Source: Stenomitos rutilans HA7619-LM2
GTDB taxonomy: Bacteria; Cyanobacteriota; Cyanobacteriia; Leptolyngbyales; Leptolyngbyaceae
Length of the DNA stretch: 54,675 nt
Assembly: GCA_019358945.1 (NCBI GenBank)
Contig: JAHHIE010000044.1
Coordinates: 1 to 54,675, forward strand
Direction: 5' to 3'
Shown: piece after piece, positions 1-9,300 of the stretch
Numbering within the stretch: position 1 is the stretch's first letter
Layout of the letters: each line of letters starts with the position of its first letter
Notes under the pieces: model-generated
Seen by the model: the letters and a program-made list of their open reading frames with translations, nothing else
Database searches by the model: none
What the model was told of the DNA's origin: nothing
Made by a program: the position numbers and the translations under genes

Positions 1-2
1 AC

Positions 3-116
3 TTCAACTGGATTTGGCAGCATAGTCGGTTTAAGACGACAGCAGCCCAACGAGCCGGTTTAGCAGTACAACCCTGGACTTGGCATGACCTTTTAACCTA
101 TCCCACCCTTGTCTGA
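3..116 (+). pseudogene. 3' end of an IS1-like transposase (cut by window edge)
   Basis: An open frame enters from the left edge and ends at TGA 114-116. Its 37 residues contain the stretch IWQHSRFKTTAAQRAGLAV followed by WTWHDLL. This resembles the C-terminal tail of IS1-family transposases of cyanobacteria (motif of the type RFKTTAAxRAGLA). A closely similar but degenerate stretch occurs near the other end of the window at about 53776-53880. Only the tail is visible, so the copy could be intact or truncated upstream. The family call rests on recognition of the tail only. Confidence 0.5.
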
Positions 117-392
117 TGCACAACCAAGTTTTGCATTTGATGATACTAGAAGGACATCAGGTTATGTGGGTTTTAAGTATAAGAAGCAAATTGAAGATCT
201 TTTGACAGCATCAATTCACAGGCACCATAACCAACGAATTAAAAAAAGATGAAGAGGAAAAGAGCAGAGTACGATCGCGGCTCTTATAGGGTTCTTTAAT
301 GAAATGTGACACAACAACTCTTTGTTTATTTCTGGTCTGCTACCTACTCTGAGTAACGAAAGATTAAGCAGGTTGCCAAGAACAATTTAAGC
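117..392. other. Intergenic stretch between IS remnant and FAAL gene
   Basis: AT-rich non-coding sequence between the transposase tail and the stop codon of the FAAL gene. I see no convincing gene, tRNA, terminator or transposon end here. Confidence 0.5.
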
Positions 393-3362
393 TCAAACGG
401 CTGAAGCATGATCAGCTTTCTCTAAACAAGCATTCAATTTTTCTGCTAACACTCGGATGTGAGGTTCGCAATGCATCGTAAAGTGATTGCCTGGAACATT
501 GTGTAGGTTAATTCCATTTGCGATCAGGCTGTTCCAGCCCTGCGGTTGCATGGGGTCGAAGTGAAATCCTTCTGTCATACTCTTCTCGGCTGCCAAGTAA
601 ACAACCTGCCCGTAATAGACTTTCGGCGAGTGGTTAATTACGGCTTCAAGAGTTGCGTTAGAAAGCTTGGACAGAAGTTCAACATGATTCAGTCGCCAGA
701 GTTCATCAACTTCTTTTGCCCAATCGGGGATTTGGAGCGCTACCTGTTTACGTAGTGTGTTTATCTCATGTTTTGTCAGGTACGGATTGGGAGTATCAAC
801 CATAACTAACAGTTGAACTTTTTGACCTTGCCTTTGTAACTGCTGCGCTACTTCAAAGGCGATGCTTCCTCCCGCACTGATACCTCCTACAAGATACGGA
901 TCTTCTGGCTGAACAGTCTGTATTTCTTGGATATAGTGAGATACCATCTCTTGCATGTCAGTGTGTGGAGTTTTTTGTGGGTCTACTCCGATTGCTTGTA
1001 CGCCGTACATGGGACGATCTGAATCGATATGACGTGCTAGTGCAAAATTCACATCTGAATTGTAACCAAGTAAACCGTGTATATAAAAGAAAGGTCGCTT
1101 AGATCCACCAGGTTTAACTGGGACAAGAGATCTGATGCCTACGTTCTTGTTTTTCTGACACAGTAGGAATGCTAATTGTTCAATCGTCGGTACGGTTGCT
1201 AAAAGCGCTAAAGGCATCTCCTGCTTCAATAACATTTCGACTTCAGCCGTCACAACTGCCGCTTTGAGCGAATCTCCTCCTAGCTCAAAGAAGTTATCTT
1301 TAGTGCTGATAGATGAAACACCTAAAACTCGTTGCCAAATTTGCACTAACTGAGCTTCTATCTGATTCTGCGGAATAATTCCCCTTTGAATTGATGCACG
1401 ATTGAGCTTCCAAATCGCAAGACTAGCCAAACTACCATTTAGAAACGCAGTTCGACAGGCTTGCCGCTGAATTTTGCCGCTCGAAGTCTTGAGGATGCTG
1501 CCTCGTTTGAGCAGCACGATGCCATAAATCGGTAACTCATAGTTTTCTGCGACGGCATTGCGAATTGCAGCAACTACTTCATCAATATTTAAATTCTTGC
1601 TGGCAGTGCGATCGACCTCAAACGCAATCACCACTTGTTCAACGCCATCAACTTCTACAGCAAATGAGGCCCCATAGCTCGATCGCAAAGCCGGATGGCT
1701 CTTTTCCACCACCCACTCAATATCCTGCGGATAGTAGTTCTCGCCCCGAATAACAATCAAATCCTTCAGCCGACCCGTCACAAACAACTCCCCATCTTTG
1801 AGGAAGCCTAAATCCCCCGTTCGCAGAAATGGACCTTCCCCCGTATCCGCTAAAGCAGCGCAAAATGTCTCCTGCGTGGCATCGGGACGCTGCCAGTAGC
1901 CTCGCGCCACTCCCACACTCGCTACCCAAATCTCGCCAACCTCAACAGGGGCACAACGAGTCAAGGTTTCGGGATGGACAATCACCACCTGGGTTTCTGC
2001 CAACAGCCGCCCCGATCCCGCCAATCGGTGTCCCGTTGGTGTCTCAACCAGCCGATTTTGTGCTGTCGCTTCTACATCAACCGTACAAAAAACCGGAGCA
2101 TCTAATTTTCGGCTTGTCGTCACTAACAACGTGGCTTCTGCCAAGCCATAGGCTGGAGCAAACGCAGATTGACGAAACCCACACGGTTCAAACGTTTGGC
2201 AGAACTCTTCCATCACCTCTGGGTTAATCGGTTCAGCCGCATTTCCCGCTGCTTGCCAACGGCTGAGGTCGAGCGTATCTCGCTCTGCGGTTGTGATCCG
2301 TTTCAAGCAATAAGCATAGGCAAAATTCGGTGCTTGGCTATGGGTCGCGCCATAGTGGGCAATGGCTTTGAGCCAGCGCAACGGTTGCTTGATAAAAGCA
2401 GTGGGCGACATCAAGTAACAGGGCGTGCCGTTATACAGCGGTTCCAGAATGCCCTCCACCAGTCCGTAATCGTGGAAATAAGGCATCCAGGTAACGGTGA
2501 TGCTGTTAGAGTCATACCCAACCGCCTGTTGCAGCGCCGCTAAATGACCCATCAGGTTAACGTGGTCGAGCATCACGCCTTTGGGTGTAGATGTAGAACC
2601 GGAGGTATATTGCAGATACGCCAACGTGTCACCACTGATGTCTGGCGGTTGCCAGTAGGTAGCAAGGTGAGTGGGAATAGTCTCGGTGGCTGTCCAGGGC
2701 AAAGTAGCAAGTTGCGATGTTTCTTGGGCGTTGTGCCGAACTGCCCTCACCCTAGCCCTCTCCCCAGGGGCGAGGGAACAGGAGTTGGAAGCCCTTCTCC
2801 CTGGGGAGAAGGGTTTGGGATGAGGGTGATTCATTCTTTCATGCAGCAACGCCGTCTCTTGAGCGGTTGCTGCCGCTGCCAGATAATAGTGGAGTAGGAG
2901 GGACGATCGCCCCTGAATCCGTCCAACAAAGCTCTTCGCCTGAAAGGTTAAGTTACCGTCTCGTTTGGTGAGCAGGCTTGCAGTGGTCAAGATCAACGAA
3001 GCGCCTGCATCGGCTGCGATCGCCTCTAATCTCGGCAACGTCCGCTTTAGCCGCGCGGTTTCTGGAGCAGGGGCAGGAATGGCAATCATCCCGGCATACA
3101 GGCAACCAAACAACGCCGCGATCGCCTCTAAGCCCTGGGGATAGACCAGCAAAACCCGATCGCCAACGGAGAGTTGAGCTTGCAGATAAGCGGCGATCGC
3201 CCTGGCTTTCTCATCTAGTTGTCGATAGGTGAGCGTATCACTCTCACGCTCCCCATCTTCCAGAAAGGTATAGGCGGTTCGATCGGGATGCTGAGAGGCG
3301 CGTTCCTGGAGAAGATTAACGAGAGTCCGATTCTTGTTCCGAGATGCTAGGCGATCGCTCAT
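393..3362 (-). CDS. Fatty acyl-AMP ligase - carrier protein - thioesterase fusion
   Basis: A 989-residue multidomain protein. Residues 1-600 are an acyl/aryl adenylation domain of the FAAL type, with the core YTSGSTSTPKGVM and later motifs TGDLGFL and GRLKDLIVIRGENYYPQDIE. About residues 650-720 are a carrier domain with LGGDSL, whose Ser698 would take phosphopantetheine. Residues 745-985 are a type I-like thioesterase with GISAGG (nucleophile Ser829), an Asp in VDTPNP and a His in PGNHF. FAALs activate free fatty acids as acyl-AMP and load them on a carrier. Here the thioesterase would then release or transfer the chain. Residues about 178-207 are encoded by a palindromic repeat element inserted in frame (2744-2830). 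The gene lies 12 bp behind an 86-residue ORF, so it is probably co-transcribed with it. The product is unknown. Confidence 0.9.
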   Translation of the reverse strand: MSDRLASRNKNRTLVNLLQERASQHPDRTAYTFLEDGERESDTLTYRQLDEKARAIAAYLQAQLSVGDRVLLVYPQGLEAIAALFGCLYAGMIAIPAPAPETARLKRTLPRLEAIAADAGASLILTTASLLTKRDGNLTFQAKSFVGRIQGRSSLLLHYYLAAAATAQETALLHERMNHPHPKPFSPGRRASNSCSLAPGERARVRAVRHNAQETSQLATLPWTATETIPTHLATYWQPPDISGDTLAYLQYTSGSTSTPKGVMLDHVNLMGHLAALQQAVGYDSNSITVTWMPYFHDYGLVEGILEPLYNGTPCYLMSPTAFIKQPLRWLKAIAHYGATHSQAPNFAYAYCLKRITTAERDTLDLSRWQAAGNAAEPINPEVMEEFCQTFEPCGFRQSAFAPAYGLAEATLLVTTSRKLDAPVFCTVDVEATAQNRLVETPTGHRLAGSGRLLAETQVVIVHPETLTRCAPVEVGEIWVASVGVARGYWQRPDATQETFCAALADTGEGPFLRTGDLGFLKDGELFVTGRLKDLIVIRGENYYPQDIEWVVEKSHPALRSSYGASFAVEVDGVEQVVIAFEVDRTASKNLNIDEVVAAIRNAVAENYELPIYGIVLLKRGSILKTSSGKIQRQACRTAFLNGSLASLAIWKLNRASIQRGIIPQNQIEAQLVQIWQRVLGVSSISTKDNFFELGGDSLKAAVVTAEVEMLLKQEMPLALLATVPTIEQLAFLLCQKNKNVGIRSLVPVKPGGSKRPFFYIHGLLGYNSDVNFALARHIDSDRPMYGVQAIGVDPQKTPHTDMQEMVSHYIQEIQTVQPEDPYLVGGISAGGSIAFEVAQQLQRQGQKVQLLVMVDTPNPYLTKHEINTLRKQVALQIPDWAKEVDELWRLNHVELLSKLSNATLEAVINHSPKVYYGQVVYLAAEKSMTEGFHFDPMQPQGWNSLIANGINLHNVPGNHFTMHCEPHIRVLAEKLNACLEKADHASAV
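2744..2830. repeat. Palindromic repeat inside the FAAL coding sequence
   Basis: GC-rich dyad beginning CCTCACCCTAGCCCTCTCCC and ending GGGATGAGGGTGA. The two halves are approximate inverted copies (TCTCCCCAGG against CCTGGGGAGA in the middle). The same kind of element is common between genes in cyanobacteria. Here it is read through in frame as about 30 Pro/Arg/Ser-rich residues in the FAAL. Confidence 0.75.
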
Positions 3363-3374
3363 GGATTGATTTAC

Positions 3375-3635
3375 TCATTCCTGTTCATCATCATCCGGCA
3401 GTGTTTCCATTTCCTGAGCGATCAGTGTCTGAAAATCCTCTCCACAATGCACATTCAAATGAATAGCAGCCGCTAGCAACTCCGCTAAGATCTCAGCTTG
3501 TTGTCGTGCGCTCAGGTGAGGCGACTGAAGCTGAGCGATGAAGGCGGTAACATTTTGACACTCTAAGCCTAACTCGGTAATTAATGTACTGAGAGTTGGG
3601 CTGGCAACCGGAAGGGTGCGATCGCGAATTTGCAT
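3375..3635 (-). CDS. Small acidic hypothetical protein
   Basis: An 86-residue protein that I do not recognise. It is predicted mostly helical, with an Ala/Leu-rich middle (LLAAAIHLN) and an acidic C-terminus (DDDEQE). It starts 2 bp after the stop of the basic 61-residue ORF upstream and ends 12 bp before the FAAL start, so all three are likely one transcript. An acidic/basic pair of small ORFs could be a toxin-antitoxin-like or accessory pair, but nothing in the sequence proves this. Confidence 0.6.
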   Translation of the reverse strand: MQIRDRTLPVASPTLSTLITELGLECQNVTAFIAQLQSPHLSARQQAEILAELLAAAIHLNVHCGEDFQTLIAQEMETLPDDDEQE

Positions 3636-3637
3636 GA

Positions 3638-3823
3638 TTATTTCCCCAGTCGTTTGAGTGCTTGCTGAATACCCTTGTCAAAGGCTCGAATCTCAGCTTC
3701 CCAATGCCTGATTAAACCGTCATCGGGAGCATCCTTTTTGTACTCTAGTCTAATCTTTTCTTGATGTTCAGCAATGCGCCTGTTCAGTGAGCGAATCGCT
3801 TTCTTATGGTTTTTCTTACCCAT
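3638..3823 (-). CDS. Small basic helical hypothetical protein
   Basis: A 61-residue Lys/Arg-rich protein beginning MGKKNHKKAIRSLNRRIAEH, predicted to be one or two amphipathic helices with coiled-coil character. It lies 33 bp behind the Uma2 gene and 2 bp ahead of the acidic 86-residue ORF in the same direction. No function is recognised. The tight spacing suggests it is translated together with its acidic neighbour. Confidence 0.6.
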   Translation of the reverse strand: MGKKNHKKAIRSLNRRIAEHQEKIRLEYKKDAPDDGLIRHWEAEIRAFDKGIQQALKRLGK

Positions 3824-3856
3824 AAAGTTGCTACGCTACTCTCTCAGTTGCGTTGC

Positions 3857-4480
3857 TTATCGACTCATGGCAAAAATCTGTTCAGCGGTGAGCGTTAAGT
3901 CGGGAAACAACCGAGACTCAATGCGATCGTGCCCTCTAAAGACGTTACCTGGCAGATATTCATCATTCTCCAGTTGGTAAATTGTAATCGTTGGCTGCTT
4001 CGGTGAGCCGATAAACCGAATGCCACCGTAGGCAGCATAGTCCACGATGATGTACTCTAAAACTCCTAAATCTTCGTATTCAGCGAGTTTGGTCAAATAA
4101 TCATCTTTCCAATTAGTGCTCACCACCTCAATCACTCCTGGCGGTGGAATGTAAGCCGCCGCAGAGCTAGAACTGCCTTTCATTCGCTGCCACTCGTCTT
4201 TGGCAAAAATGACAATATCAGCTTTACGGCTTTTTTCTTTTTCGTCTGGTTCGGTTCTGAGCCGTACCTGTTTAGACTGCCTAGAAACATAGGGTAAATT
4301 TGCCTCCAAGCAGTGAGCTTCCAGGTAGGCACAAAGCCGCTGAATGAGATCCTCATGATTTGCATTAGGTTCGGATAATGGCACGGGCACTCCATCCAGT
4401 AACGCAAAGTCTCTACCCGAACCGTCATCCCAGGCGAGAAACTCCTCAAAGGTCAATGGCTTTGTCAGCGCTATGTACAT
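3857..4480 (-). CDS. Uma2 family endonuclease-like protein (DUF820)
   Basis: A 207-residue protein with the typical Uma2 opening (LTFEEFLAWDDGSGRDFALLDG), followed by the PD-(D/E)xK-type core: RKADIVIFAKDEW carrying the Asp, and PPPGVIEVVSTNWKDDYLTK carrying the Glu and Lys. Uma2 proteins are a very large cyanobacterial family related to restriction nucleases, and their cellular role is unproven. This is the first gene of the minus-strand run leading to the FAAL. A second Uma2 gene starts divergently at 4592 and a third lies at 31972-32538. Confidence 0.88.
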   Translation of the reverse strand: MYIALTKPLTFEEFLAWDDGSGRDFALLDGVPVPLSEPNANHEDLIQRLCAYLEAHCLEANLPYVSRQSKQVRLRTEPDEKEKSRKADIVIFAKDEWQRMKGSSSSAAAYIPPPGVIEVVSTNWKDDYLTKLAEYEDLGVLEYIIVDYAAYGGIRFIGSPKQPTITIYQLENDEYLPGNVFRGHDRIESRLFPDLTLTAEQIFAMSR

Positions 4481-4591
4481 GGCGATCGTTGAATCTTTTT
4501 AGTGGAGGGGGTTGACTGACTCAAAGGGATATGATTGTAGAATACCGCAAGATTTTGTTTTAGAAAGAGCGGCGAAACGTTGAGAAGAAGT

Positions 4592-5125
4592 ATGGTAAAG
4601 TCGGTCGCAAAAATTCCGCTGGCAGAGTTTCTCGCTCAACCCAATATTGAGGCTTCTCCCGCATGGGAACTAATTGACGGGCAAGCCATCCAAAAACCAA
4701 TGCCAACCCTCTTTCACTCACGATTACAGCGCAATCTGGTTAATTTCATCAATCGGCATACTGACCAGTTTGAGGCAGTGCAGGAATTGCGCTGCCTGGT
4801 GCCTCCCTACTCACCAGTACCTGATATTTCTGTTGTTCTTTGCGATCGCCTTCCCGCTGAGGACGGTCCTCTGGATGGAGCACCTGACTGGTTGATTGAA
4901 ATTCGCTCCCCGGACCAAAGCACCCTGGATTTGCAAAATAAGATTCTTCATTGTCTTAGCAACGGTACTCAACTCGCCTGGTTAATCGATCTAGCTCGTC
5001 AGCAGGTTTGGGTGTGGCAGGGCGATGCTCTTCCCCTCGTTTATGCAGGTAAAGATATTTTGCCAACATTAGGGGTTCTGCCCGAACTTACTGTGGATGC
5101 TCTCGTTGCGATGACTTGCCGCTAG
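4592..5125 (+). CDS. Uma2 family endonuclease-like protein (DUF820)
   Basis: Uma2-type protein of 177 residues from ATG 4592. An in-frame TTG at 4580 is possible, but the ATG sits just before the conserved opening IPLAEFLAQPNIEASPAWEL. The nuclease-like core shows PVPDISVVLCDRL (Asp) and PDWLIEIRSPDQSTLDLQNKI (Glu and a downstream Lys). It diverges from the other Uma2 gene at 3857-4480. Its 3' end overlaps the convergent glycosyltransferase gene by 57 bp. Function in the cell is unknown for the family. Confidence 0.85.
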   Translation: MVKSVAKIPLAEFLAQPNIEASPAWELIDGQAIQKPMPTLFHSRLQRNLVNFINRHTDQFEAVQELRCLVPPYSPVPDISVVLCDRLPAEDGPLDGAPDWLIEIRSPDQSTLDLQNKILHCLSNGTQLAWLIDLARQQVWVWQGDALPLVYAGKDILPTLGVLPELTVDALVAMTCR

Positions 5126-6079
5126 TGAAAGGGGCTGAGGTATGTGAACTTGCAGTCCTGCTTTCCAGCCCTCACCGACTCCCGCGATCGCCTCTTGCAT
5201 GTATTGCAGCAGCAGCGCAACGGGAAGGCGATGCGTTAGTTTGAGGCGCAGAATTCTGAGCAGGCAGCGGTAAAGCAGAAGGGACGCAAGACGAGCTAGA
5301 AAAACTGGCGAGTACGCGCACTTCTGACAGCCATGCTTCAGGGCAAAGTAGGTTGTATTTTTGGCAAGGGCATACCAGCAGGTCAGATGGCGGCGATCGT
5401 GCCGATTATGGCTGGGCTGCACATAATGATCAACAGTGATAGACGTGTGATGGATGGTGTAGCCTGCATCAAGCAAGCGCAAACAAACGTCAGTTTCTTC
5501 TAAAAAATATTCAAAAAACTCATCAAAGTAGCCAATCTGCATCAGCGCCGCTCGTTTGTAAGACGCATTCGCACCCATCACACCCGAAAACCAACGCGGG
5601 TTAGACAGGTAGCGTTGCTCCGCCGTCTGCGATAGCACCGGGCGAGACTCACTCAAGCGGCTCTGCACGCCCCGTGAGAACTGCAACGGTGCATCCGGTC
5701 TGGTTTTATCTGCTACGGCTCCCGCCACACAGCCACAGCGCGCCCCCTGCTCCTGGTGTGCCCTTACATGAGATTCGACCCACTCAGCCGAAGGAATCAC
5801 ATCATCATCCAGATACAAGATAATCTCTTGAGCAGCGGCTCTCAAGCCCAGATTTCTCGCTACACTCACGTTTTTAAGCGTTGTAACAATTACGTGATCA
5901 ATCAGATGCTTGTTTTCGAGCAGGACAAACTCTGTGTCATCTTGGGTGGGTCCCACAACCACAATGAGTTCTTGAAACGACGATCGCCAGTCTGCGATCG
6001 TACCCAGGACTCGTCGGAGAAAACACCCTCTGTCTACCGTACAGATGATCACAGACACAGAAGGTTTTGATATTCCCAA
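5069..6079 (-). CDS. Family 2 glycosyltransferase
   Basis: A 336-residue GT-A fold protein opening directly with the nucleotide-sugar binding strand (SVSVIICTVDRGCFLRRVL). It has the metal-binding YLDDDVIPSAEWVE at about residues 94-107 and the acceptor-side FFLEETDVCLRLLDAGY (catalytic ED). The start is TTG at 6079, preceded by AAGGA at a good distance, because the domain begins almost immediately. It would transfer a sugar from a nucleotide donor to a lipid or glycan at the inner membrane. Its position beside the FAAL and the giant glycosyltransferase fusion suggests the same pathway. The last 57 bp overlap the convergent Uma2 gene. Confidence 0.88.
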   Translation of the reverse strand: MGISKPSVSVIICTVDRGCFLRRVLGTIADWRSSFQELIVVVGPTQDDTEFVLLENKHLIDHVIVTTLKNVSVARNLGLRAAAQEIILYLDDDVIPSAEWVESHVRAHQEQGARCGCVAGAVADKTRPDAPLQFSRGVQSRLSESRPVLSQTAEQRYLSNPRWFSGVMGANASYKRAALMQIGYFDEFFEYFLEETDVCLRLLDAGYTIHHTSITVDHYVQPSHNRHDRRHLTCWYALAKNTTYFALKHGCQKCAYSPVFLARLASLLLYRCLLRILRLKLTHRLPVALLLQYMQEAIAGVGEGWKAGLQVHIPQPLSLAASHRNESIHSKFGQNP

Positions 6080-6307
6080 TGAACTTGTCCTTGAGCGTTA
6101 CAGGCAGCAGTCAAAACTATTGTATGGTAGGTTGATTCTGCGAGAAGCGAAAAAATACTGAAACCTGGCAGCGGGTGAGCCAAGACCGCTTAAGCTTCTT
6201 AACAAAATGCAAACAAACGTCAAGAGCTCAACATTAGAACCATGATTTTTCTTAAGGCTTGTTCCAATTGCTAAACTGTCATCCTTTCACCGAGAAAAGG
6301 CTTAGCC

Positions 6308-9300
6308 ATGCGTAACGTGTTTCAGTCGGCAGCGCTGCAACAGGAATTTGAACGGAATGGCTATGTCATCATGCCGCTGTTGTCTGCTGAGGAGATCAGT
6401 CTTGTTTTGTCAGAATTACAGTTGATGACACCCGATGACAACTTTAATCCTGATAGATTGCTTGATCAACCTAGCTATCACTTAACCGATATAGATACCA
6501 ATATCGAATACAAACAAACAGCCAAAAACTTCATAGCAGGTGTTTTAGCGCCTTACATTGAACGGGTGTTTGACGATTATAAAATACTTGGTGCTAACTT
6601 TATTGTCAAACCCCCAGGCAAAGGGAGATTTCTTGTTCATCACGACTGGACATTTGTTGCTGATCCGAAAAAACATACTTCATTAACCATTTGGTGTCCT
6701 TTAATAGATACCGATGAAAGTAACGGTACGCTTCAAGTCGTAGAAAGTAGCCACAATATTGTTTCTGATATTGCCACCAGCACAGTAGATTTTTACTGCA
6801 AAAATATTGAATCTACAATTATTGAGAAGTATTCAAAGCCCCTTGATCTTAAAGCTGGTAACTGTGTAATTTTTGATCAAAGCCTGCTGCACCATTCTGA
6901 TATTAATAGAACGGCTCAACCAAGATTTGTAATGCAGGCGATCGTTGTGCCTACTGAAATCAATCCTGTTTTTTATTACTTTGATCGAAACTCACCCGAA
7001 CAAGGGTTTGAGGTTTTTCAGATAGACCCAAGCTTCTTTATTTATGCGGATTTTTCTCAAAGACCTGCTAATGCTAAAAGTTTAGGATTTATTGAAAATA
7101 GAAATAAATATCTGACTGAAAAAGAGTTTGTCGAGAAAATGCAAAAAGGGCAACAGAGCAAGGAAGTTGTCTCTAAATCCCTTATCCCGGTTAAACCAAA
7201 TGGATGCAAGCGTCCTTTCTTTTATATACACGCAGCAGATGGTCACACCGTAGATGCTGTGTTAGGAAAATATATTGATACTGAACGTCCTTTTTATGGC
7301 ATACGGGCAGTCGGACGAGATGGACAGGGAATTCTCCACACTTGCATCCAGGAGACGGCATCTCACTACATTCAAGAAATTCAAGCCGTTCAGCCTGAAG
7401 GACCTTATCTGTTAGGAGGACGCTGCACAGGTGGAAATATTGCGCTTGAAATGGCTCAAGCACTAAAGAAGCAGGGACAACAAGTCTTATTAGTGGTGAT
7501 GGTAGATAGCCCAAAGCCGTTACTTACAGAAGAAGAGAAAACTGAGTATCCGATCGCATTAGCCCGCGACCAAATCAGGTGGAGCGGAAAGCTAACAAGC
7601 AGCGACTCCGACCTTAGCCCAACTGAGATTCACTTCAACCCCAAGGTTTTTGAGTATAACCTCCAAATTCCAGCCAATCATGTCCCACAAGCGTACTTAG
7701 GGCGAGTTGCTTACTTTGCTGCTCAGGAAAAGAGCAAAGATTGGTTCATTTCTAATCTATTAGAACCTGATGCTTGGAATTGTTGGGTTGCCAATGGAGT
7801 GGAGATTTATGAGATTCCAGGCGATCATTTATCGATGACTAAAGAGCCGAATGTTCAGGTTTTAGCGAAAGAATTGAGTCATTGTTTAGATCAAGCAGAC
7901 CGTGAAGAGCAGAAACCAATAGAGGAAAATCTTTATCTCAATAGCCCAATTCATCTAGAAATTGAAACCAAGGGATATGCAGTTATTGATTTTCTCGACC
8001 AAATTGAAGTGCTAAATCTTCTCGACTTCTACAAAAAACAATCCCTTCCTAAAGACTTAGCGGAATTCGAGTTGGCTTTCAGTATCAATAGCTCAGATGC
8101 ATCGTATCGAAAATTTGTTACTCATGAAATACAGAAACTTTTCACTTCAAAACTAACATCTTTAACCCCTGATCATAGAGTAGCTTTTTGTACCTTTGGC
8201 AGAAAGAAGCCTAACGCAGTGCATAGTGACATGCCTCTACATCAAGATCCATCTGTAGTAGACGAATCACTGCTAAAATCTTTTGGGCTTTGGTGTCCGC
8301 TTGTCGACGTTAATGAGCAAAATGGATGTCTTCAGGTAGTTCCAAAAAGCCATTTGCTCAATTCAAAAATGCGCCCACTTTTTGTTTTTAATGGCTTTCC
8401 ATATACCAAAGAAACCCTATCAATTATCCAACAGCAATATCTTACTGCTGTACCAATGAAAGCAGGACAAGCATTGATATATGACAGGCGGCTTCTGCAT
8501 GGCTCTCCTTCAAATTTAACTAACTCTGAAAGAGTGGCAGCGATAGGTATTTTGGTTCCTAAAGATAATCCAATCCATTTCTGCTATAGAGAGACTCAAA
8601 CCCTTAATAAAATAGAAGTATTTGAAGTAGATGATGAATTTTATAATCAATATGTTGTAGGCCGTGCTGGTGGTCAACGACCAGAAGGCGTGAAAAGTTT
8701 GGGTGTGTTTGATTATGAAGTTGAACCACTCACACCAGAAATACTCATCAAAAAACTAGGAGCGGGAAATTCTGCCTTAAACATTCCTGATTGGACAAAG
8801 TGTCAGATTAGTTTTAAGCCTGAATTCTTAGAGAAATTCAACCCATCTGCTCAAAAGATTGCGGTTCTGATCAGCAATGAATTTGAAGGCTTTTCTAAAA
8901 ATGGCGGCATTGGCACCTACACTGCAACCCTTAGTCAAAAACTGGTAGCAGATGGCTGGACAGTCATGCTCCTCCTGTGTCAAACCGACACTGAATTTCA
9001 GGGAGACGCGAGTTTTGAGAGCGTCCATCACGTATTCTCAACTCACGAAATGGCACAGATTTTAACGCTCCAACCCATTCATCAGCAAATTCTGTCTCAA
9101 ACTCGACAAGATGATCTTGCGAATAGTTTTGACCATCAAAGTTTCTGCTGCCTCTACTTCATCCAGGCGATCGCATCCACCTTCCCTGATGCCGTCATCT
9201 ATGCCGAATTTCCAGAGATCTGGGGCTTTGGCTACCGCACCATTCAGGCAAAGCGATCGGGTCTGTTAGGCAATAGTTGTTTAGTTGGTGTCACGGCTCA

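Noticed and set aside
100-160. Possible left end of the Tn7-like element (TGTCTGATGCACAACCAAGT, then ATACTAG)
   Set aside because: Weak likeness to the right end, no 20-bp repeats, and no TATCC directly before TGT. It overlaps the transposase tail and stop codon.
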